DNA of 64,000 bases, from positions 59,826-123,825 of the forward strand of contig NZ_LIPP01000110.1 of the NCBI RefSeq assembly GCF_001418335.1, written 5' to 3'. This DNA comes from Streptomyces aurantiacus. Its GTDB lineage: Bacteria > Actinomycetota > Actinomycetes > Streptomycetales > Streptomycetaceae. Of this stretch, positions 59,885 to 64,000 are shown piece by piece. Each line of letters opens with the position of its first letter. The stretch's first letter is position 1. A model generated the notes under the pieces. That model was not told where the DNA came from and made no database searches. It was given only the letters and a program-made list of their open reading frames with translations. The translations under genes and the position numbers were made by a program.

Positions 59885-60463
59885 TCAGCCCAGCGACGCG
59901 GTGGCCGTGCGCAGGTCCTCCAAGGCCGCCAGTGCGTGGGGCGCGAGCCCTTCCTCGTCGTCACGGTCGCTCTCGGACCACTGGGCGTAGCCCCGTTTGA
60001 AGGCGAGGACTCCCAGCTCGCCCGCGAGATGCGCGGTCGGGTCGGGGACTCCGCGGGCGACGAGCGCGGCGGTCATGGCGGCCGCGAGCCCGACGCTCTT
60101 GAGGGCGTCGCGCTCCTGGAGTTCGGTGCTGGCCGCCACGGCCGCCTTGAGGCGGGGGCCCAGTTCGCGGTTCGTCGGTCCCATGGCGCCGGACGCGCGC
60201 TCAAGTCCGGCCGCCACCGCCTGGAGCGGGCTGGCGCTCGCGGGTGCCTCGGTGATGCCGTCGGCGAGCAGTCGGCTGAGCGTCTCCTGACCGGCGACCA
60301 GCAGCTCCCGCTTGTCGGAGAAGTGCCGGAAGAAGGTGCTCTTGGTGACGCCGGCGCGCTCGGCGATCTGCGTCACCGTGGTGGCGTCGTACCCCTGCTC
60401 GGTGAACAGGTCGACGGCCGCGACGACGAGTCGCTGGGTCGCACCTGGTTGCCATCTGCTCAT
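59885..60463 (-). CDS. TetR-family transcriptional regulator
   Basis: The 192-residue product has the TetR helix-turn-helix near residues 10-56 (VVAAVDLFTEQGYDATTVTQIAERAGVTKSTFFRHFSDKREL) and a C-terminal ligand domain. It is divergent from the SDR gene at 60551, and two 22-base palindromes lie between their starts, so it most likely represses that gene and itself. Confidence 0.92.
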   Translation of the reverse strand: MSRWQPGATQRLVVAAVDLFTEQGYDATTVTQIAERAGVTKSTFFRHFSDKRELLVAGQETLSRLLADGITEAPASASPLQAVAAGLERASGAMGPTNRELGPRLKAAVAASTELQERDALKSVGLAAAMTAALVARGVPDPTAHLAGELGVLAFKRGYAQWSESDRDDEEGLAPHALAALEDLRTATASLG

Positions 60464-60477
60464 GGCATCAGAATAGA

Positions 60478-60535
60478 TGATGGGACCGTTGTCCCGTCAC
60501 TGTGTAGGGTGAGTGATGGGACAATGGTCCCATCA
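60478..60535. promoter_or_regulatory. Two 22-base TetR operators
   Basis: Palindromes at 60478-60499 and 60514-60535, 36 bases apart, share the half-site TGATGGGAC and its mirror GTCCCATCA (the first copy has GTCCCGTCA). They lie between the divergent TetR and SDR genes. Confidence 0.88.
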
Positions 60536-60550
60536 CTTCAGGGAGAGCTC

Positions 60551-61432
60551 ATGCATGTCTTCATCACCGGAGGTACCGGCACCATCGGCTCCGCCGTCGT
60601 CGCCGAACTGCTCGGCAACGGCCACACCGTCCTCGCACTGGCTCGCTCGGACGGCTCGGCGCGGACCCTTGAGAGCGCGGGCGCCAAGGTGCTGCGAGGA
60701 GATCTGGCGGACCTCGGCGTCCTGCGGTCCGGCGCCGCGCAGTGCGACGGCGTGATCAGCCTGGCGTTCGGACGCGACTACAGCGGTCCGGACGCCCTCG
60801 CGCAGGCCATCGCCGAGGAGAGCGCCGCTCTCGCCGCGCTGGGACAGGAACTCATCGGGAGCGACCGCCCGATCGTCACGGTTTCGGGTACGCCCTGGGT
60901 GCCGGGGCGCGCTTCCACCGAGGCCGATCCGCTGCCGACCGAAGGACCGGTGGCCGGCAGGGGCCGCTCGGTCACCGCACTGCTGGACCTCGCCTCGCGC
61001 GGTCTGCGCAGCACGGCCGTCCGGATGCCGCGCACGGTCCACAACGAGGGCCGGGGCGGATTCGCCGGCCTGTTGACCGACGCGGCGCGCCGCACCGGGG
61101 TGGCCGGCCACCCGGGCGACGGCACCCAGCGCTGGCCGGCCGTGCACGCGCTCGACGCGGCGGTCCTGTTCCGCATGGTCCTGGAGTCGGCACCGGCCGG
61201 GACCGCCTGGCACGCCGTCGCCGACGAGGGCGACGCCGTGCGGGACATCGCGGCGGTCGTCGGCCGCCGGCTGGGCCTGCCGGTCGAGGAGGTGCCGCAG
61301 GAGAACTTCGGACCGTTCGGCCCGATCTTCGCCATGGATCAGCCGGCGTCCAGCGCCCGCACCCGCGACGCCCTCGGCTGGCAGCCGACGCACCCCGGCC
61401 TCCTTGAGGACCTGGAGAACATCCAGCCCTGA
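60551..61432 (+). CDS. NAD(P)-dependent epimerase/dehydratase-like SDR
   Basis: The 293-residue atypical SDR starts MHVFITGGTGTIGSAVVAELLGNGH, the nucleotide-binding Rossmann motif, and has GTPWVPGRAS in place of a classical serine loop; a typical YxxxK is not obvious. It would act on a small carbonyl or sugar nucleotide. It is controlled by the divergent TetR gene. Two tandem hairpins follow it. Confidence 0.85.
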   Translation: MHVFITGGTGTIGSAVVAELLGNGHTVLALARSDGSARTLESAGAKVLRGDLADLGVLRSGAAQCDGVISLAFGRDYSGPDALAQAIAEESAALAALGQELIGSDRPIVTVSGTPWVPGRASTEADPLPTEGPVAGRGRSVTALLDLASRGLRSTAVRMPRTVHNEGRGGFAGLLTDAARRTGVAGHPGDGTQRWPAVHALDAAVLFRMVLESAPAGTAWHAVADEGDAVRDIAAVVGRRLGLPVEEVPQENFGPFGPIFAMDQPASSARTRDALGWQPTHPGLLEDLENIQP

Positions 61433-61457
61433 AACATCCAGCCCTGAACTGAAGCAC

Positions 61458-61477
61458 GCCTGCGGGCGCCCGCAGGC
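61458..61477 (+). terminator. Short perfect palindrome after the SDR gene
   Basis: GCCTGCGGGCGCCCGCAGGC is a 20-base perfect palindrome 26 bases after the SDR stop, the first of two tandem hairpins. Confidence 0.6.
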
Positions 61478-61491
61478 GCCCGAGCGGCGAA

Positions 61492-61521
61492 GACCGGGGC
61501 CACACCCTTGTGGCCCCGGTC
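61492..61521. terminator. Bidirectional hairpin between SDR and holin-like genes
   Basis: GACCGGGGCCACA (61492-61504) pairs perfectly with TGTGGCCCCGGTC (61509-61521) around CCCT. It sits between convergent genes. Confidence 0.85.
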
Positions 61522-61527
61522 AGCGGT

Positions 61528-61983
61528 TCACCGCGGCCCGTTGTGCGGTGCCGCGGGATCGGTCGGTACGCCCGTGCCCGGTGCCGCCGGTGCGCCGGCC
61601 CCGGCCGATCCGCTCACGTCGCCGGGCACATTGCGGGGAGCGACCGGCGGCATCGGCGGAACGGCGGCTCCCTCCGGCGCGGGCCGGGACGCCGACGGCC
61701 GTGCCGCGTTCCGCAGCGCGTAGGCCAGCGCGGCGAGCACGACGGCGGTGATCAGCGCGGCGGCCCAGTCGGGCAGGCCGAGCGCGAGAGCGAGACCGAC
61801 CGTGAGCGCGAGGGCCGCGCCCGCGTACAGGGCGACGGCACCGGACGCGGCGTACAGCGCGGCCGTACGCCGCTGTACGCGGGCCTGCTCACGCAGTTCC
61901 TCGCGTACGGCGTCACGGGCCACCCGCGCCAACTCGTCGGCCAGGTGCTTGTCCAGATGTTCCATGCGGTCGATGCGGTCCAT
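61528..61983 (-). CDS. Small membrane protein, actinobacterial holin-3-like (PF07332-type)
   Basis: The 151-residue product has a charged N-terminal helix (LDKHLADELARVARDAVREELREQARVQRR), two hydrophobic segments (TAALYAASGAVALYAGAALALTVGLALALG and WAAALITAVVLAALAYAL) and a Pro/Ala/Gly-rich tail. This is the 'phage holin superfamily' fold common as a housekeeping membrane protein in Streptomyces; no lysin or phage genes are near. ATG 61983 is used; ATG 61965 is possible. Confidence 0.75.
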   Translation of the reverse strand: MDRIDRMEHLDKHLADELARVARDAVREELREQARVQRRTAALYAASGAVALYAGAALALTVGLALALGLPDWAAALITAVVLAALAYALRNAARPSASRPAPEGAAVPPMPPVAPRNVPGDVSGSAGAGAPAAPGTGVPTDPAAPHNGPR

Positions 61984-62103
61984 GCCCGCCGGGTACCCGT
62001 GGCCCCCGGCACGTAACGCCTGCCGGACGGGGCGCGGTTGTCGGGGCAGGGGATCGGGACGAAACGATCTCCTTCCCGGCTCGCCCCAACTAGGCTCGTC
62101 CAC

Positions 62104-62457
62104 ATGGACATTCTGGGAGCCACGCTGCGCATCTGCGTCGACGACCTGGAGACTGCGGTCCCCTTCTACGAGAGACTCGCGGGCGGACCCGCGCTCCGCT
62201 TCGAGCGCGGCGGGGTCTCCGTCGCCGCCGTCGGCTGCTTCCTGTTGATGAGCGGCCCGGAAGCGGAACTGGAAGTGCTCCGCAAGGTCTCGGCGACCAT
62301 CGCCGTGCAGGACGTCGACGAAGCGAACCGGGTCCTCACCGACTCGGGCGCCCACGTCCTCGCGGGCCCGGTGGCAACCCCCGCCGGGCGCAACCTGATC
62401 GCCATGCATCCGGACGGCTACGTGTACGAGTACGTGGACCGCCGCGTCGCCCAGTAG
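62104..62457 (+). CDS. VOC-family (glyoxalase/bleomycin-resistance fold) protein
   Basis: The 117-residue product has the βαβββ layout of a VOC half-module: ILGATLRICVDDLETAVPFYERLAGG, then VSVAAVGCFLLMSG, VQDVDEANRVLTDSGAHVLAGPV and NLIAMHPDGYVYEYVD. The final EYVD strand carries the usual metal-binding Glu. Function cannot be predicted. ATG 62104 starts directly at the first strand. Confidence 0.82.
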   Translation: MDILGATLRICVDDLETAVPFYERLAGGPALRFERGGVSVAAVGCFLLMSGPEAELEVLRKVSATIAVQDVDEANRVLTDSGAHVLAGPVATPAGRNLIAMHPDGYVYEYVDRRVAQ

Positions 62458-62489
62458 GTTCAGCCGCCGGGCAGCACGGTCGCGCGCGG

Positions 62490-63398
62490 TCAGGACTGCC
62501 CAAAGGCCGCGACGACGAGGTCGGCCAGGAGGGCGCCGGCGGTTCCCTCGGGGTCCAGGTCGGGGTCGTAGATGGTGACGTTGAAGCCGACGCAGTGCGG
62601 GGAGCGCACCAACGGCCGCAGCAGCGCGAGAAGTTCGTCGGGCAGCAGTCCGTCGGGGTCGGGGCTGTCGACGGCGGGCATCACGGACGGATCGAGCACG
62701 TCGGCGTCGAGGTGCACCCAGAAGCCGTCCAGGTCCGGCACGTCGAAGGCCTGGGCGGTGGCCCGTGCGACGGCGTCGGCGCCCCACTTCCGGATGTCGC
62801 CGACGGTCACCGTGGGGATCTTCAGGGCGTCCAGTTCGGCCCGGTCGTCCTCGAACGCGTCACGGATACCGAAGAACCGTACGTCCTCGTCACGCAGATA
62901 GGGCTTGAGCCCCTCCAGGTCCGTCAGGTCGTCCTGGCCGCGCCCCGTGGCCAGGGCGACCTCCTCGCCGCCCGCCGCGCCGATCCGGTCGGAATTTCCC
63001 GGGTGGCGGAAGTCGTGCGAGGCGTCCACCGCCGTGAGGCCGTAGCGTCCGATGCGGCGCAGCGCGAGTGAGGCGCCGAGCTGGATGGAGCAGTCCCCGC
63101 CGAGGACGACAGGCAGCTCACCGGCCCGTACATGGGCCTCGATGCGGTCGGCGAGCCGGCGGGTGTAGGCGGCGAGCGCGGCGGCGTTGAAGACGCCGTC
63201 GCCCTCCTGCCAGTCGCCCAGGTCGTAGCGCGGCGGTACGACCACGCCGCCCTCCAGGGCGTTCAGGCGCCGCACGATCCGCTGGTCGCGCAGGGCGCCG
63301 GCCAGCTTGTGGCAGCCGGGCACCGTACCGGGGGCGGGCGGCCGGAGCCCGAGGTTCGAGGGGGCGTCCAGGACGACGAGATTCCGGGGGGCACTCAT
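62490..63398 (-). CDS. Arginase-fold protein with altered metal ligands
   Basis: The 302-residue product follows the ureohydrolase fold. The three motifs are present but modified: GGDHS is GGDCS (Cys103), DAHxD is DASHD (Asp125, Ser127, Asp129) and SxDxDxxDP is HLDADVLDP (Asp231, Asp233). Both histidine metal ligands are replaced (by Cys and Ser). The remainder, including LDGFWVHLDADVLDPSVMPAVDSPDPDGL, is well conserved, so the fold is intact. It may have weak, altered or no hydrolase activity. ATG 63398 overlaps the acetyltransferase gene stop. Confidence 0.85.
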   Translation of the reverse strand: MSAPRNLVVLDAPSNLGLRPPAPGTVPGCHKLAGALRDQRIVRRLNALEGGVVVPPRYDLGDWQEGDGVFNAAALAAYTRRLADRIEAHVRAGELPVVLGGDCSIQLGASLALRRIGRYGLTAVDASHDFRHPGNSDRIGAAGGEEVALATGRGQDDLTDLEGLKPYLRDEDVRFFGIRDAFEDDRAELDALKIPTVTVGDIRKWGADAVARATAQAFDVPDLDGFWVHLDADVLDPSVMPAVDSPDPDGLLPDELLALLRPLVRSPHCVGFNVTIYDPDLDPEGTAGALLADLVVAAFGQS

Positions 63399-63940
63399 GT
63401 TCGGACCATATCCGCGGTGAGGGCCCAGCGCTCATGGTCCCGCCAGGCCCCGTCGATGAAGAGGAAATCCGGCGAGAACCCCTCAAGACGGAACCCGCAG
63501 CGGCGGGCCAGCGCGATCGAGGCGGCGTTGTCCGGCTGGACGTTGATCTCCAGCCGGTGCAGGCCTAGCGTGTCGAACGCGTACCGCACGACCAGGCCGA
63601 GCCCCTCGCTCATCAGGCCGCGCCCGGCCGCGTGCGCGAAGGCCCCGTACCCGAGCGCCCCGCACAGGAAGCCGCCCTCGACGATGTTGTTGATGTTGAT
63701 GAACCCGGCGATCCCCCCGCCGTCCTTCTCACAGACGAGGAACCCGGCCTTCGTCGGATCGTCGATCAGCCGCCCCGCGTACGAGGCGTAGGCGGCGGGG
63801 GCGCCGGGCGGGAAGAGCCACGGCTGGTGCAGGGCCTTGCTCTCCCGCACCCGGGCGGTGAACTCGGCGACGTCCTCGCGGGTGATGGGGCGTATGCCCG
63901 TGCGGGGGCCTTCGGCGAGGTATGCGGTGGTGCCTGGCAT
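63395..63940 (-). CDS. GNAT acetyltransferase (RimJ/RimL-like)
   Basis: The 181-residue product has the GNAT pattern IRPITREDVAEFTARV, LVCEKDGGGIAGFININNIVEG, GYGAFAHAAGRGLMSEGLGLVVRYAFDTLGLHRLEINVQPDNAASIALARRCGFRLEG. Such RimJ-like members acetylate protein N-termini or small amines. It overlaps the arginase-fold gene by four bases (ATGA) and is upstream of it, so the two are co-expressed. ATG 63940 is the start. The last 60 bases of the window have no visible feature. Confidence 0.9.
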   Translation of the reverse strand: MPGTTAYLAEGPRTGIRPITREDVAEFTARVRESKALHQPWLFPPGAPAAYASYAGRLIDDPTKAGFLVCEKDGGGIAGFININNIVEGGFLCGALGYGAFAHAAGRGLMSEGLGLVVRYAFDTLGLHRLEINVQPDNAASIALARRCGFRLEGFSPDFLFIDGAWRDHERWALTADMVRT

Positions 63941-64000
63941 CCCGCCACGGTAGCGCTCCGCTTGGGTGTGGGGGGGGTCCTGCGGGTCGGTGGGGCTCTG

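Noticed and set aside
61528..61983. Holin-like protein as evidence of a prophage
   Set aside because: No lysin, capsid, integrase or attachment sites nearby; this holin-3-like family is common as a chromosomal membrane protein in Streptomyces.

Overview
The window is chromosomal DNA of a Streptomyces or very close relative. The evidence is the high GC content with strong third-position GC bias, GTG and TTG starts, densely packed ATGA/GTGA-coupled genes, a complete gvpO-A-F-G-Y-Z-J-L-S-K gas vesicle cluster in the Streptomyces order, CebR boxes at cellulase genes, and SigB/F-type stress regulators. I see no tRNA, rRNA, CRISPR array, insertion sequence or prophage.

Layout. 1-7288: a formate module. 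A truncated OFA-type transporter faces a ketopantoate-reductase-like gene, followed by a three-gene NAD-linked molybdenum formate dehydrogenase whose catalytic polypeptide is split and out of order, then fdhD. 7289-12635: a secreted sialidase, a membrane-anchored beta-propeller-like protein, and a bile-acid/sodium symporter family transporter divergent from a LysR regulator. 12871-17739: an acyl-CoA synthetase, an XRE/MmyB-type regulator divergent from an SDR, and an aldo/keto reductase. 17873-26559: a polysaccharide-degradation region with GH75 chitosanase, a His-rich-tailed methyltransferase, divergent GH6 and GH48 exocellulases with CebR boxes, and a PL11 rhamnogalacturonan lyase. 26648-31570: methyltransferase plus pterin dehydratase, an XRE/DUF5753 regulator, a solitary DnaK with an HspR-like operator, and an OsmC protein.

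31635-41204: a MoxR ATPase coupled to a VWA/metallopeptidase protein, a membrane alkaline-phosphatase-superfamily protein, a small resolvase-like protein, an MBL hydrolase coupled to a DedA protein, an aminotransferase-fold protein with no lysine at all, and a secreted LPXTG-less surface protein. 41396-45998: signalling and stress genes (GAF-ANTAR, PAS/GAF, SigB/F-type sigma factor, CBS protein, PfpI/DJ-1 protein, DUF6158-like). 46170-50344: an ABC-F ATPase, a PAP2/diacylglycerol-kinase fusion and a methyltransferase. 50453-55752: the gas vesicle operon. 55813-63940: a LigD-polymerase-domain protein coupled to a transketolase, an F420-type LLM oxidoreductase, a TetR/SDR pair with two operators, a small holin-like membrane protein, a VOC protein, and an arginase-fold protein coupled to a GNAT acetyltransferase.

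Two cross-cutting patterns stand out. A GC-rich dispersed repeat (core AGGGGCGCGGGGAACTGCGC) occurs about eleven times and almost always sits downstream of genes. Many operons also end in long perfect hairpins, one of which is embedded in coding sequence. The best candidates for undescribed biology are the MoxR/duplicated-metallopeptidase-VWA pair, the split formate dehydrogenase, the oppositely charged tails of GvpY and GvpZ, and enzyme-fold proteins that have lost catalytic residues (lysine-free aminotransferase, arginase without its two metal-binding histidines).
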